A DNA stretch of 64,000 nucleotides from Clostridium sp. 27_14 (GCA_001916035.1 MNRQ01000020.1:86964-150963), one strand, 5' to 3'. Positions 39,652 through 48,992 are shown, counted from the first letter of the stretch. Numbers and translations: made by a program. Notes: a model not told the origin generated them from the sequence alone.

Positions 39652-42153
39652 TTAACAAATTTCTGGATTTTCCTCAATTATTCTATCAACAACGTCATTT
39701 TCTAATGAAAATGGAACAACATAACCTTCCAAATTATTCATTTTTTCACTTAAAACTTCATTTTTCCTATTTACATATACTTTAGATTTTCCTTTGCCAT
39801 TTTTGGCCTCTTGAACCAAATTAGAAACCGGTGAATTTCCATCAAAAGCAAGCACTATTGACTTTCTTCTTTCAAAAATTTCATAATTAAAACTTTTATA
39901 AATTCCTAATTCTTCACTTTCTGTTGATATTCTTATACCTGTTATATTATCATTTTCCAATCTACTTTTTATCTTCTCATCTATCTTTTTAGGAATAATA
40001 GCATAAATTTCAAAACTCTTTCCTTGCTCAATTTCGCTTTCTATAATTGCTTTCTCATATCCTTCCATTTTATGTCCTATAACAAAAAATACTTTTTTAG
40101 GATCTAACTTTCTTACTAAATCATCTATTATATTTTTTCCCTGTTCAGTAACAAAAGTTACTCTTCCTTTTTTATTAAAACTTCCTCCTGCAACTATAAC
40201 TGGAACTTTATCTAATGGTAATTCTTTTATCTTGTATTTCAAAACTTCTTCTGAATCTACTGTATTTGTGATTCTAAGATCACCAACTTCATCTTTTATC
40301 TTTTCTAATTCTTCATTTTCTAGTTCCAATATAGCCTGTCTTAAAGTTCTGCCATTCAAAAATTTTTCAAATTTTCTAGACTTTTCTTCAAAAAATCTTT
40401 CATTTTGCCCAATCACTTCATCTTCAACAGTTCTCATTTGTTCAAATTCTAGATCTGTAACATCTAAAAGATTTCTTAAAGCTAGTTGCTCATCAAAAGT
40501 ATCTGTACCATAAAATCCATTACCATCTGTTCCTTGTACACATTTTACTCCTTCACTCAAAAATCTTTTTATTGGATGATTTTCTAACTTACTTAAATTA
40601 TTTAATCTTATATTAGATGTCAACTGAAATTCTACTATTGTATTAGTCTTCTTCATTTTCTCTATTAATTCTTTTCCCTCTTTTGTATTAGGATCTTTTG
40701 AATATAAACCATGACCAATTCTAATTCTAGGCATTTTTTGTCCATCTCTTAATGATTCCTCTACACATTTTATTGATTTCTCGACATTGTCTTTTAAGCT
40801 ATCATTTTCACCTGCGTGTATTCTAACTGTAAAGCCTTCATCATAATATGCAATATCTTGTACTATTTGCATTATTGCAGGTTTTAAATCTTCTATATCA
40901 TTTATTTCTTCTCCTATAAAGTCACTTCCAACGACATAAGGATCTTTAGCTATTGCTTTTAAAACACATACATTTTCTCTTAAATATTTATCACTTGTAA
41001 ATTGATCTTTTATTATTGTTAATACTACTCTTCTTATACCTGCTAAAAATCTAATTTTTACACCCGTTTCTTTTTCCATTTCAGGAAAAATTTGATGTAC
41101 TTCTTCCAGCAATTTTATTGCCGGTTCACCTATTTTTACCAAATCTGTATCAGCAATTTCTACATATTCTATTCTTTGCCTTTGATATTCTCTAGCTATC
41201 CATAATAATTTATCCTGTCTTAATACATTATTTCTATAAGGACTTTCTGGCTTGTTATCTTGTAACATCTTAATTAGCATTTTTCTTATATCTTTTTCTG
41301 GTATTCTTTTTACTATTTCTTCATTTAATTCTATCTTATTTTCTGATGATATACCTTTTGCAAATACATATCTATATATGTAGCATTTCTCCAAGTTTGT
41401 AAATACTGCTTGCCCATCTTTTAATATAGATAAACTTACTCTTATTTTTTCTATATTTCTTTTTGCATTTTCTAGATTATTTAATATAAAATCTGCAAAA
41501 TTTATAAAAGTATTATCATCTATTCTCCTTATTAAATATTTTCCTGTTAAATGTGAATTTGCAAATTCTTTCTCTACTTCTCTTCTTTGCTCCATTATTT
41601 TTTCTTCTTGTTCTTTTGACATTACTAAATTCAACTTTTTTATATAATATAAAGGGTATCTTATTTGATGCTTTATTCCTAATGCTATTAAACAATCTGG
41701 TGTTAGTATTGCATTCATGTGTGTATGTAAATCTGTTCTAAATTTACTTTTCTTTAATATATATGTTTTTACAAAAGTTTTTTCTATTGGTAATTTGTAT
41801 TTTTTTGTTTGTGACATTAATGTTTTACTAATGGCTGGTATTTGAGCTTTTATTTCTATTCTATCGTTATATATATTAGCAACTTTTATTCCTCCAAGTC
41901 TAAAAGTATAAACTTCTTCATTTTCGCCATTTATCATAGCTTGCATTCTACCTTTTATTATTTTCATGTCATTATCATTTTTTTCTGTTTCTAAATGACA
42001 TATTTGTGCTAAATTTGTTATAAGTGTTCCTTTTTTATGATTTGGAGTTTCTAGTATATACTCAATTTCGTCTTTTGATATTCTATATAATTTTACTATT
42101 ACATCTTTTTCTTTGTCTAAATAAAATTCATCAAATACTTTTAATTTTTCCAT
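39652..42153 (-). CDS. adenosine-deaminase-like amidohydrolase fused to a C-terminal Rossmann (SLOG-like) domain
   Basis: An 833-aa protein of three parts. Residues 1-135: beta-rich unknown N-terminal domain. Residues about 136-610: metal-dependent deaminase barrel with RTDLHTHMNAI (HxH metal site), VRIHAGEND (HAGE catalytic motif), RIGHGLYSKD (His) and GTDGNGFYGT (metal Asp), all in adenosine-deaminase order, with inserted helices. Residues about 640-833: a Rossmann-like domain (VPVIVAGGSFNKKGRVTFVT, KVFFVIGHKMEGYEKAI, SIVLAFDGNSPVSN) that resembles SLOG/LOG nucleotide-binding domains. The combination suggests action on a purine nucleotide or a nucleotide signal. Monocistronic, intact. Confidence 0.7.
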   Translation of the reverse strand: MEKLKVFDEFYLDKEKDVIVKLYRISKDEIEYILETPNHKKGTLITNLAQICHLETEKNDNDMKIIKGRMQAMINGENEEVYTFRLGGIKVANIYNDRIEIKAQIPAISKTLMSQTKKYKLPIEKTFVKTYILKKSKFRTDLHTHMNAILTPDCLIALGIKHQIRYPLYYIKKLNLVMSKEQEEKIMEQRREVEKEFANSHLTGKYLIRRIDDNTFINFADFILNNLENAKRNIEKIRVSLSILKDGQAVFTNLEKCYIYRYVFAKGISSENKIELNEEIVKRIPEKDIRKMLIKMLQDNKPESPYRNNVLRQDKLLWIAREYQRQRIEYVEIADTDLVKIGEPAIKLLEEVHQIFPEMEKETGVKIRFLAGIRRVVLTIIKDQFTSDKYLRENVCVLKAIAKDPYVVGSDFIGEEINDIEDLKPAIMQIVQDIAYYDEGFTVRIHAGENDSLKDNVEKSIKCVEESLRDGQKMPRIRIGHGLYSKDPNTKEGKELIEKMKKTNTIVEFQLTSNIRLNNLSKLENHPIKRFLSEGVKCVQGTDGNGFYGTDTFDEQLALRNLLDVTDLEFEQMRTVEDEVIGQNERFFEEKSRKFEKFLNGRTLRQAILELENEELEKIKDEVGDLRITNTVDSEEVLKYKIKELPLDKVPVIVAGGSFNKKGRVTFVTEQGKNIIDDLVRKLDPKKVFFVIGHKMEGYEKAIIESEIEQGKSFEIYAIIPKKIDEKIKSRLENDNITGIRISTESEELGIYKSFNYEIFERRKSIVLAFDGNSPVSNLVQEAKNGKGKSKVYVNRKNEVLSEKMNNLEGYVVPFSLENDVVDRIIEENPEIC

Positions 42154-42183
42154 TTTTTATCACTTTTCCCTTCATTACCTTCG

Positions 42184-42212
42184 AAAAAAGCACAGCTTTT
42201 GCTGTGTTTTTT
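42184..42212 (-). terminator. terminator of tRNA-Arg(ACG)
   Basis: AAAAAACACAGC, AAAA, GCTGTGCTTTTTT on the minus strand, directly after the tRNA 3' end. Confidence 0.9.
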
Positions 42213-42289
42213 TGGTGCGCCTGGAGGGATTCGAACCCCCGATCTTCAAGTTCGTAGCCTGATATTCTATCCAACTAAACTACAGGCGC
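42213..42289 (-). tRNA. tRNA-Arg (ACG)
   Basis: A 77-nt cloverleaf with encoded CCA. Acceptor GCGCCTG/CAGGCGC; anticodon stem TCAGG/CTTGA around loop CTACGAA gives anticodon ACG (read with inosine at the wobble base). Its own promoter lies to the right. Confidence 0.93.
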
Positions 42290-42366
42290 ATATTTGTTTT
42301 CTATTTATTAAAAATTAAACCTCACATTTCTTTGTTTATTTTTTCCTTAATACTTGTACATTTTAT

Positions 42367-42395
42367 ATTATACTTTGATTTTTCTTTTTATTCAA
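42367..42395 (-). promoter_or_regulatory. promoter of tRNA-Arg(ACG)
   Basis: On the minus strand there is TTGAAT, 17 bp, then TATAAT, with about a 70-nt 5' leader before the tRNA. Confidence 0.7.
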
Positions 42396-42434
42396 GTCTT
42401 TTTTTAATTTTTTTTATTTTTTTTTCAAAATCTA

Positions 42435-42463
42435 TTGTCAAATTGTTTTTTTTATGGTATATT
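42435..42463 (+). promoter_or_regulatory. promoter of tRNA-Pro(TGG)
   Basis: TTGTCA, 17 bp, then TATATT, 26 bp before the tRNA; divergent from the tRNA-Arg promoter. Confidence 0.75.
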
Positions 42464-42489
42464 ATATAAGCATTAAGGTTATTTTAATT

Positions 42490-42565
42490 CGAGGTGTAGC
42501 GCAGTTGGTAGCGCGCGTGGTTTGGGACCATGAGGTCGCAGGTTCGATCCCTGTCACCTCGACCA
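42490..42565 (+). tRNA. tRNA-Pro (TGG), integration target
   Basis: A 76-nt cloverleaf with encoded CCA; acceptor CGAGGTG/CACCTCG, anticodon TGG in loop TTTGGGA. Its 3' end is the left attachment site of the element that follows; integration left the tRNA intact. Confidence 0.95.
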
Positions 42566-42567
42566 TA
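42554..42567 (+). other. attL (14-bp core) of the tRNA-Pro element
   Basis: TCACCTCGACCATA, covering the tRNA 3' end; repeated exactly at 57694-57707. Confidence 0.85.
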
Positions 42568-42832
42568 TTAGACCGTTTTTCAAGAAAATTCAATAGAATT
42601 TGAAAACAGTCAAAAATATTTAAAAGTGCTATTTTCTAAGAATTTTAGAGAATAGCACAATTTTTTTACATTCTAAAAAATTCTCAAAAATTCCAATATT
42701 TTGTATAGAAAAATGTTCCGCAATTTTTAAAATCTTTAAAAAAATTGTTCCGCAAATTTCCGCAAAGCAAAATTCATTGATATTTAGGCACTTTCAGTGT
42801 TGTTCAAAAAAACTGAAAGGAGAACTATTGCT

Positions 42833-43387
42833 ATGGATTTTATACCTTATAAAGTGAATGAATGTCTTGAAAATACTTTTTATCAAGTTCCAAAAGAACT
42901 ATTTATAAATCCATATTATGAGAAACTAAATTCAGATAGTAAATTATTATATGCACTTTTACTAGATAGACTATCAGTTTCAATGAAAAATGAATGGATT
43001 GATGAAGATGGAAATATATTTTTAATATTTTCAAGAAAAGAGGCTGGGGAGAAACTAAATTTATCAGACAAAACAGTCACAAAAGCATTTAGAGAGCTAA
43101 ACAATGTAAAATTGATGTATGAAAAGAGGTTAGGTTTTAGAAAAAAGAATATTATCTATGTTGGAAAAATAAATCATATATCAACTGAAAAAATTATGAG
43201 CCGTAAAAATTACGATTCAAGAAACGGAAAATTTACGAATCAAGAGTCGGAGATTTTACGATGTAGTAATAATAAATATAATAAAACTAATTATAGCAAT
43301 ACGCCCCAGAGAAAAAATTCATATTCAAATTATGAACAAAGAGTTTATGAGCCAGAACAATTAGATAAATTATATTGTAATGTATAA
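42833..43387 (+). CDS. repA: replication initiator protein A (RepA N-terminal family)
   Basis: A 184-aa RepA_N-type initiator: FYQVPKELFINPYYEKLNSD, SDSKLLYALLLDRLSVSMKN and the winged-helix signature FSRKEAGEKLNLSDKTVTKA are typical. It would support replication of the excised circle. The C terminus (about 135-184) is low-complexity and polar. ATG after GAAAGGAG; an ORF extension upstream was discarded. The 265 bp to its left carry repeated TGTTCCGCAA motifs and a hairpin (GTGCTATTTTCT/AGAATAGCAC). Confidence 0.85.
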   Translation: MDFIPYKVNECLENTFYQVPKELFINPYYEKLNSDSKLLYALLLDRLSVSMKNEWIDEDGNIFLIFSRKEAGEKLNLSDKTVTKAFRELNNVKLMYEKRLGFRKKNIIYVGKINHISTEKIMSRKNYDSRNGKFTNQESEILRCSNNKYNKTNYSNTPQRKNSYSNYEQRVYEPEQLDKLYCNV

Positions 43388-43405
43388 AAAAGGAGATTTA
43401 AAGAT

Positions 43406-43801
43406 ATGGAAAATATAAAATTAAAAGATAAATTTATTGATGAAAAAACAGGAATTGAATATATAAGAAAAGGTGATTTCTACTTTCCAAATTTAGTCGA
43501 TTCGGCTAGTGTAAATAAAAGTGAACTTGGTAAATATGGAAAATTAAGATTGAAATATTTATTAGAGCATAATAAAGTAGAATATACAATTTTATGGCTT
43601 GATAATAAATTAAGAAGTCATTTATTAGAAATAGATAAAACAGCCAATGAAAGATTTCATTTGTTAATGAAACAATTTGCAGAGCAAGAAAATATAACTA
43701 AAGAATTAAAAACAACTAATCAGATGGAATGGGTTAGATGCATGAATAATATTAAAAATCGTGTTGAAGAAATTATATTTAAAGAATTAATATATGTATA
43801 G
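43406..43801 (+). CDS. tnpV: TnpV-like transposon protein (second copy)
   Basis: 131 aa; GKYGKLRLKYLLEHNKVEYT and the terminal EEIIFKELIYV match TnpV at 33790. AAAAGGAG upstream. Intact. Function unknown in the family. Confidence 0.85.
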   Translation: MENIKLKDKFIDEKTGIEYIRKGDFYFPNLVDSASVNKSELGKYGKLRLKYLLEHNKVEYTILWLDNKLRSHLLEIDKTANERFHLLMKQFAEQENITKELKTTNQMEWVRCMNNIKNRVEEIIFKELIYV

Positions 43802-43818
43802 GGAAAGAGGTAAAAGTT

Positions 43819-44142
43819 ATGGAAGAAATTAGATTATATGATATGGATTCAATTGAATTTAGAGAGTTAATAGATGCTGCAAGAGTTGAACTAAAAAATA
43901 ATAATTCCGAATATAAAGAATTAAAAAATAAAGTTAGTGAAATTATGGAGATATATCCAAATTTGCAATTGCTTTTTGAAGATGATAAAGTTATGAATTT
44001 AAACGAAGAAGAATGCAAAATGTTGCAAAAGTTAGTATCTCTTTATTTACAGATGAGTGATTATGAAGATAGAAAAATTTTCTTTTTAGGAGCAAGAGAA
44101 AACTACTTTTATTTTAAAAATTTAGGAATTATTAAAGATTAA
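43819..44142 (+). CDS. small acidic helical protein
   Basis: 107 aa, MEEIRLYDMDSIEFRELIDA onward, nearly all helical and acidic, with a C-terminal aromatic patch (ENYFYFKNLG). Follows tnpV by 17 bp and has GGGAAAGAGG upstream, so it belongs to that operon. No family recognised. Confidence 0.65.
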   Translation: MEEIRLYDMDSIEFRELIDAARVELKNNNSEYKELKNKVSEIMEIYPNLQLLFEDDKVMNLNEEECKMLQKLVSLYLQMSDYEDRKIFFLGARENYFYFKNLGIIKD

Positions 44143-44220
44143 AATAACGTTTATAAGAGAAGAAATCTAAAACTTTCTTCTATTTTTTGACGTAAAAAAT
44201 TCTGAAAGGAGCAAACAAAA

Positions 44221-44712
44221 ATGAGAAATAAAGAATTAAAAGTAACACAAGAGTTTACAAATTTATTTAATGATGAATTAGTAATTTATAAAAATATATT
44301 AATAAAAGGAAGAAGTAAAATCACATTTTATAATTATATTATAGTAACAAGAAAAGGTATTTTTGCAATTACGACTAAAACAATTTTAGGTCGAATGGTA
44401 ACAGATAAATATAAAGTAAAATGGAAATCTTATATAGGATTTATTCCATTTATTTTTACAAATCCACCACTAGATGTGAGTTATAAAAGTTGTGATTTAG
44501 ATTTTGTTTCAGATTGTGAAATGGATAAAATTATTCCAATTTCAATAATAAAAAATAAAGGAAAAAATCATTTTTATATTGATATGGATTACACACAAAA
44601 AGAAAAATTTTATTATGAATTATCTCATCAACAAGATGTATTTTCTGATAAAGAAGTCTCGCAAACTTGTGAACTAATAGAGAAAAAAGCACTTGTTTTT
44701 AGTAGAGGGTAG
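44221..44712 (+). CDS. NERD-like domain protein
   Basis: 163 aa. The core ILIKGRSKITFYNYIIVTRK then GIFAITTKTILG resembles the NERD fold, in which a nuclease-like domain has the pattern Dhlvvt-x-G-x-xxIexK; here the acidic residue and the Glu before Lys are replaced (YNYIIVT, AITTKT), so catalytic activity is doubtful. GAAAGGAG lies 9 bp before the ATG. It is expressed separately from the tnpV operon by a gap of about 80 bp. Confidence 0.5.
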   Translation: MRNKELKVTQEFTNLFNDELVIYKNILIKGRSKITFYNYIIVTRKGIFAITTKTILGRMVTDKYKVKWKSYIGFIPFIFTNPPLDVSYKSCDLDFVSDCEMDKIIPISIIKNKGKNHFYIDMDYTQKEKFYYELSHQQDVFSDKEVSQTCELIEKKALVFSRG

Positions 44713-44780
44713 CTACTTGAAAACTTTATGCTATTTTGAAAGCAAGCATCGCATTTATACTCCCGTATAAATACAGTTTG

Positions 44781-44822
44781 TCAGTTTTGCATCAAAACTG
44801 AACTATGGGGAATTTCTTCCCC
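44781..44822 (+). other. candidate oriT of the tRNA-Pro element
   Basis: Hairpin TCAGTTTTG/CAAAACTGA, then ACTATGGGG and a second hairpin GGGGAA, TTTC, TTCCCC, 85 bp before mobC. The order hairpin, TATGGGG or ATAGGGG, hairpin is shared with sites A and B of the left block. Position next to mobC supports oriT. Confidence 0.6.
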
Positions 44823-44851
44823 AATCCCCTTAAAAATATAAGCAATTTTCT

Positions 44852-44886
44852 GGCAGTCTTTAAAAAAATAGACTGTCAATTTTTTT
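44852..44886 (+). terminator. hairpin terminator/attenuator ahead of mobC
   Basis: GGCAGTCT, TTAAAAAAAT, AGACTGTC, then a T-tract, ending about 20 bp before the mobC start, so it may attenuate mobilisation genes. Confidence 0.7.
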
Positions 44887-44906
44887 GAAAAAGGAGAATG
44901 AAAATT

Positions 44907-45230
44907 ATGAGAAAAAGAAATATAAAAAAACAAATATGGTTAGATACAAAAGAAGATGAATTATTAAAAAGAAAATCAAAAGAAGCAGGTTTAAGTGAAG
45001 CTGAATTTATTAGAAGTTTAATTAAAGGTTATAGAATAAAAGCACAACCAACTGAAAAAATAAAATCTTTTCAAAGAGATTTGTATGGCATAGCCAATAA
45101 TATAAATCAAATTGCTAAAGTTGCAAATTCTAGATACAGTGTTTCGCACGATGATTACAAATATATTTCAGATACTTTAGCTAATTTTATTTTAAGGTTT
45201 GAAAGGAAGATTTGTTCTAGACAAAAATAA
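44907..45230 (+). CDS. mobC: MobC-like relaxosome protein (RHH fold)
   Basis: 107 aa accessory protein that binds oriT beside the relaxase. Ribbon-helix-helix: KKQIWLDTKEDELLKRKSKE, AGLSEAEFIRSLIKGY; C-terminal helix with NQIAKVAN typical of MobC. The second ATG is used, 10 bp after AAGGAG. Followed after 12 bp by the relaxase gene. Confidence 0.88.
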   Translation: MRKRNIKKQIWLDTKEDELLKRKSKEAGLSEAEFIRSLIKGYRIKAQPTEKIKSFQRDLYGIANNINQIAKVANSRYSVSHDDYKYISDTLANFILRFERKICSRQK

Positions 45231-45242
45231 GGGAGGATTTAA

Positions 45243-46568
45243 GTGGCTATTACAAAATATAAAGTTATTAAGAAAAATTTAGATGCAGTAATAAATTATG
45301 CAATGAATGGAGAAAAAACTGAAAATGGTATTTTAGTATCTGGTATAAATTGTTTACCACAAACAGCCTATTCTCAAATGATGCTAACTAAAAAAGCATT
45401 TCATAAAGAAGATGGCAGATTAGGTTATCATATAATACAATCTTTTAATGGTAATGAAATTTCCCCAGAAAAATGTAACAAAATCGGAATAGAACTTGCT
45501 GAAGAACTATGGGGCGATAAATATCAAGTTATAGTTTGCACACATACTAATAAGCAAAATATTCACAATCACATAGTTCTAAACTCTGTTTCATTTATTG
45601 ATGGAAGTAAATATCATAATTCAAATGTTGAAATTGCTTTACTTCGAGAAACAAATGATGATATTTGTAGAAAATATGGACTATCTATAATTAAAAGCAC
45701 AAAAGCTACTACAGTAAGTGATATATCAAAGAGTAGAATTGCAAATTATAACCGTAATTCTGGAAAAATGGAACTTATAAAAGCTGATATTGATGAAACA
45801 ATTAAAGATGCTCAAAAATATGAAGAGTTTGTAGATATATTAGCCTTTAAAGGTTATTATATTAAAAAGTCTAGTAATGTTATATCTGTTGCTACTCCGT
45901 ACTATAATAGAAATATAAGACTTGCAAAAGCATTTGGAGAAGATTATACTTTTGAAAATATTAAAACTATAATATATCAAGATGCTTTATATGATAGGTA
46001 TTTAAAAAGAACTAACAATGAAAAAGTATATAAAATAAGAATTTATGATGGTATTAAAATTGACCAAGAAAAATTAAAAACTTCATCTTTTTATAGATTA
46101 TATGTTCATTATTTATATTTGCTTGGAAAATTGCCACCTAAAATTCATTATGAAGAAAAAACAAAAGAATATTATCAAGAAATAGATAAATTTAATAAAT
46201 TAGCTGATGAAATGAATTTAATATGCACTTATAATCTAAACTCAAACGAAGATGTTCAAAATTTAAGAATGCAATATATTGAAGAAATTACACCTTTAAA
46301 GTCAGAACGAGAAAAAATAAGGCAATTATATAGGAAAACTACCAATGAAACTGATAGATCTTTTCTTGAATATAAATTAAATAATCTTACTAAAGATATA
46401 GATAAAATAAATTCAAAAATACAAATTTGCAAACGAATTATTACTAAAGCTGAAAAAGGCGAAAAAGAAGCTATTTTAATTAAAAATAGAGTAGCAGAAA
46501 ATCAACAAAATAATGAGTTGGAAAACTCAAAAAGTAAAGATAGAAGAATAGATAGAGCTACTTTTTAG
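45243..46568 (+). CDS. mobA: MOBP-type relaxase/mobilization nuclease
   Basis: 441 aa. Relaxase domain (PF03432-type) in the first 170 residues: Tyr in VINYAMNGEKT, GYHIIQSFN, and the metal-binding motif TNKQNIHNHIVLNSV (HxH plus Asn). A helical and coiled-coil C-terminal half follows. The start is GTG after GGGAGG. Intact, thus the element is potentially mobilizable by a helper. Confidence 0.9.
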   Translation: MAITKYKVIKKNLDAVINYAMNGEKTENGILVSGINCLPQTAYSQMMLTKKAFHKEDGRLGYHIIQSFNGNEISPEKCNKIGIELAEELWGDKYQVIVCTHTNKQNIHNHIVLNSVSFIDGSKYHNSNVEIALLRETNDDICRKYGLSIIKSTKATTVSDISKSRIANYNRNSGKMELIKADIDETIKDAQKYEEFVDILAFKGYYIKKSSNVISVATPYYNRNIRLAKAFGEDYTFENIKTIIYQDALYDRYLKRTNNEKVYKIRIYDGIKIDQEKLKTSSFYRLYVHYLYLLGKLPPKIHYEEKTKEYYQEIDKFNKLADEMNLICTYNLNSNEDVQNLRMQYIEEITPLKSEREKIRQLYRKTTNETDRSFLEYKLNNLTKDIDKINSKIQICKRIITKAEKGEKEAILIKNRVAENQQNNELENSKSKDRRIDRATF

Positions 46569-46596
46569 TAGTTCTATCTAATTATAAAAATTAATC

Positions 46597-47169
46597 TTAA
46601 AATCTTTGTGCCTTATACCATTTAGAAAATTCTCTCATTGCATCTACAGATTCATATTTTATTCTATTTGACCTTTCTTCATCTGTCATTTGAGCTAATG
46701 TTTTATCATATCCATAAGGCTTAAATATATACCATAAATCAGACCATTTTTTATCTGTATCATTACCTAATATTTCTTTAGATAATGTTCCTTCATGTTT
46801 TCCCATAAATTGATGTAATTCGTTTCCATCATAATAAGATAAGCATTCTGTAAATCTACAATTTCTATTTTCTTTTCCTTCCATTAATTTTAATATGCCT
46901 TCTATTCCTATTGTATCCAAAGTAAAATTTACAAAAGCTCTTGGAAATCCATTTAATTCATCTATCCAAAATCCACAGTCTAAAGAAATGCATGGCTTAT
47001 TTACTAATTTATAGGCTTCCATTACCTTATATTTTGATATGTATTTTATATCATCACTTCTGGGTTCTTCTAAGTCATATTCAAATACTTGAAAATTCAC
47101 TCCGTCTAATTGCTTATTAGCTGATGCTATTTTTCCTCTATTATGTGTTACAAAAACTATTTCATTCAT
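46597..47169 (-). CDS. RdgB/HAM1-like non-canonical purine NTP pyrophosphatase
   Basis: 190 aa. House-cleaning hydrolase of ITP/XTP/dITP in the family. N-terminal FVTHNRGKIASANKQL (substrate phosphate binding), SLDCGFWIDELNGFPRAFVN (usual form: DDSGLxVDALxGxPGVxSA) and C-terminal SNRIKYESVDAMREF. Several family residues are altered (DCG for DSG), so substrate may differ. Last gene of a six-gene minus-strand operon; starts 14 bp after the HAD gene. Confidence 0.78.
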   Translation of the reverse strand: MNEIVFVTHNRGKIASANKQLDGVNFQVFEYDLEEPRSDDIKYISKYKVMEAYKLVNKPCISLDCGFWIDELNGFPRAFVNFTLDTIGIEGILKLMEGKENRNCRFTECLSYYDGNELHQFMGKHEGTLSKEILGNDTDKKWSDLWYIFKPYGYDKTLAQMTDEERSNRIKYESVDAMREFSKWYKAQRF

Positions 47170-47183
47170 TTATAATGTCTCCT

Positions 47184-47903
47184 TTACAAAATATTTTTTA
47201 ATTCAATTAAACTATTGATTTCATAAGTTGGTTTGAAATTCGTATTATTCTCTGTTTTCTTCATGTTAAACCAGCAAGAATCTATTCCATTCTGAATACC
47301 TCCTAAAACATCTTTCTCCAATTCATCTCCTATTATAAGCATATTATCTTTATCACAAGTATTTATTTTGTTAAAAAACTTTTCAAAAAATTCATGATGT
47401 GGTTTCATATGTCCTGCTTCTTCTGCTGTAAATACTTCTTTAATATATTTTTGAGCATTTATTTTATTCAATTTGTCATTTACTACTTTAGTTGGACTAT
47501 TGGTAGTGATATATAATTCATACTGCTTTTCATATAAATATTTTAAAATTTCTTGAGAATTTTTTATAGGGACAATGTTTTTACTTAAAAAATTAATATA
47601 TTTTTTATTTATCTCTTTACCTTCTTCAAATGATATATTATTAAAATATTTTATAAATCTTTGAGCTCTAACCCATTCAGTTTTTTCTTCATTCGTTTTA
47701 AAATTATGGGGATCTTTTATTTTACCTTCTGCTCTATCTTTCCAAAATTGATTGTCTAAATTAATAAAGTTTTCTATCTTTTCATCAGTTACATTTTCTT
47801 TTCTTTCAATTAATATTTGTTTAATTGCATATCTTCTATTTTCATCATCATCAACTAGAGTATTATCTAAATCGAATAATAACTTTTTATAAATTTTGAG
47901 CAT
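47184..47903 (-). CDS. HAD-family (YjjG-like) nucleotidase
   Basis: 239 aa. HAD motif I FDLDNTLVDDD, motif II TTNSPTK, motif III Lys in GHMKPHHEFF, motif IV IGDELEKDVLGG, with an inserted helical cap (about 20-95). YjjG relatives dephosphorylate non-canonical pyrimidine nucleotides. Adjacent to the RdgB-like gene, so the two may clean nucleotide pools together. GGAGGAA lies upstream. Confidence 0.82.
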   Translation of the reverse strand: MLKIYKKLLFDLDNTLVDDDENRRYAIKQILIERKENVTDEKIENFINLDNQFWKDRAEGKIKDPHNFKTNEEKTEWVRAQRFIKYFNNISFEEGKEINKKYINFLSKNIVPIKNSQEILKYLYEKQYELYITTNSPTKVVNDKLNKINAQKYIKEVFTAEEAGHMKPHHEFFEKFFNKINTCDKDNMLIIGDELEKDVLGGIQNGIDSCWFNMKKTENNTNFKPTYEINSLIELKNIL

Positions 47904-47961
47904 AAAAAATTCCTCCTATATGATTATAATATCATATATTGAGGAAATATTTTTGTCACAA

Positions 47962-48441
47962 TTATTTTTTTATAATGTTTTTATCTGTATAGACATCTTC
48001 TAAAACTTCATATTCTTTAATATTTTCTAATTTAAATAATCTTATTTCATTTCTTAGTTCACAAAATGCTGCAATATACCATTTGTCGATATATAAAAAT
48101 AATTCTGCTGGATGTATAATTCTTTGAGTTATCCCTAAGTTTATTGAGTCATACCTGATTTTTACTTTATTTTTATTAAATATAGCTTTTTTCATAACAA
48201 TATACATTTTTTCTTTTACTTCATTTTCTATCTTTAGAAAATTACTATTTTTATCAAGTTGATAGCCACCATATTTACCAGTAAATGATTTCAAATATAT
48301 TCCTGCTTGTTCAAGTTCTAATTTATATTGTCTTATCATTCTTTCTGATACTTCCAAGTTTTCAGCTAGACTTGATATATTATGTATTTCTTTATCTTTT
48401 AATATTTGTAACATATTTAGCATATTGGCAATTTTACTCAT
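47962..48441 (-). CDS. HTH-WYL domain regulator (compact)
   Basis: 159 aa. Winged helix at the N terminus (ISSLAENLEVSERMIRQYKLEL) and a shortened WYL domain (about 70-150: KVKIRYDSINLGITQRIIHP, AELFLYIDKWYIAAFCELR) that normally binds a ligand, often nucleic acid or nucleotide. WYL regulators often sit in defence and mobile gene clusters. In the same operon as the nucleotidase genes. Confidence 0.82.
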   Translation of the reverse strand: MSKIANMLNMLQILKDKEIHNISSLAENLEVSERMIRQYKLELEQAGIYLKSFTGKYGGYQLDKNSNFLKIENEVKEKMYIVMKKAIFNKNKVKIRYDSINLGITQRIIHPAELFLYIDKWYIAAFCELRNEIRLFKLENIKEYEVLEDVYTDKNIIKK

Positions 48442-48469
48442 TTTTATAACTCCTATTAATTATTAAATT

Positions 48470-48952
48470 TTAATTTTCAAAATAGAATGCATATCTAGTA
48501 TTATCTCTTATTAAATGTTCTTCATAGTTTCCATTACTAACATTCTTTACAACTTTTCTCCAAAATTCTTGAGCTCGTTTATTTTTTAATAATGTTCGTA
48601 TCTCCCATTTTCCTTTATATTTTTTAAACATTTCGTTTGCCATAAATGTTCCAGCTCCAAGTGTTCTATATTTATTTAAAACAAAAAATTCTGCTATCTC
48701 ATTCATTCCATTTTCATTAAATCTTTCTAAAACAAAACCTGCTAATTTACCATCACATTTTAAAATATATGGATGCCTTCTTTCTTGTGTCCAATATAAT
48801 TCTATATACTTACTCATTTTAAACAAACCGTTTTCTAGTAGTTGAAAATTAGTTGTTTCATCTTCAAAAAAGCTTAACTCATAAGTGTATAGTTGCATTA
48901 AATTATAAATAATATTTTTGTCCTTTTCTTCTACTTCAAATAATTCAAACAT
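48470..48952 (-). CDS. GNAT-family N-acetyltransferase
   Basis: 160 aa. The acetyl-CoA binding region is IAEFFVLNKYRTLGAGTFMA (R-x-x-G-x-G/A pattern) with a following helix; strand 5 is WEIRTLLKNKRAQEFWRKV. Substrate unknown. Fifth gene product group of the minus-strand operon, 28 bp before the WYL gene. Confidence 0.82.
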   Translation of the reverse strand: MFELFEVEEKDKNIIYNLMQLYTYELSFFEDETTNFQLLENGLFKMSKYIELYWTQERRHPYILKCDGKLAGFVLERFNENGMNEIAEFFVLNKYRTLGAGTFMANEMFKKYKGKWEIRTLLKNKRAQEFWRKVVKNVSNGNYEEHLIRDNTRYAFYFEN

Positions 48953-48992
48953 AGAGTTATTTCCCTTTCTTAGAATTAATATTTATATAGCA

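Noticed and set aside
39652..42153. RADAR system (RdrA-RdrB)
   Set aside because: No RdrA-like ATPase near the deaminase, and a C-terminal Rossmann domain is not the known RdrB layout.
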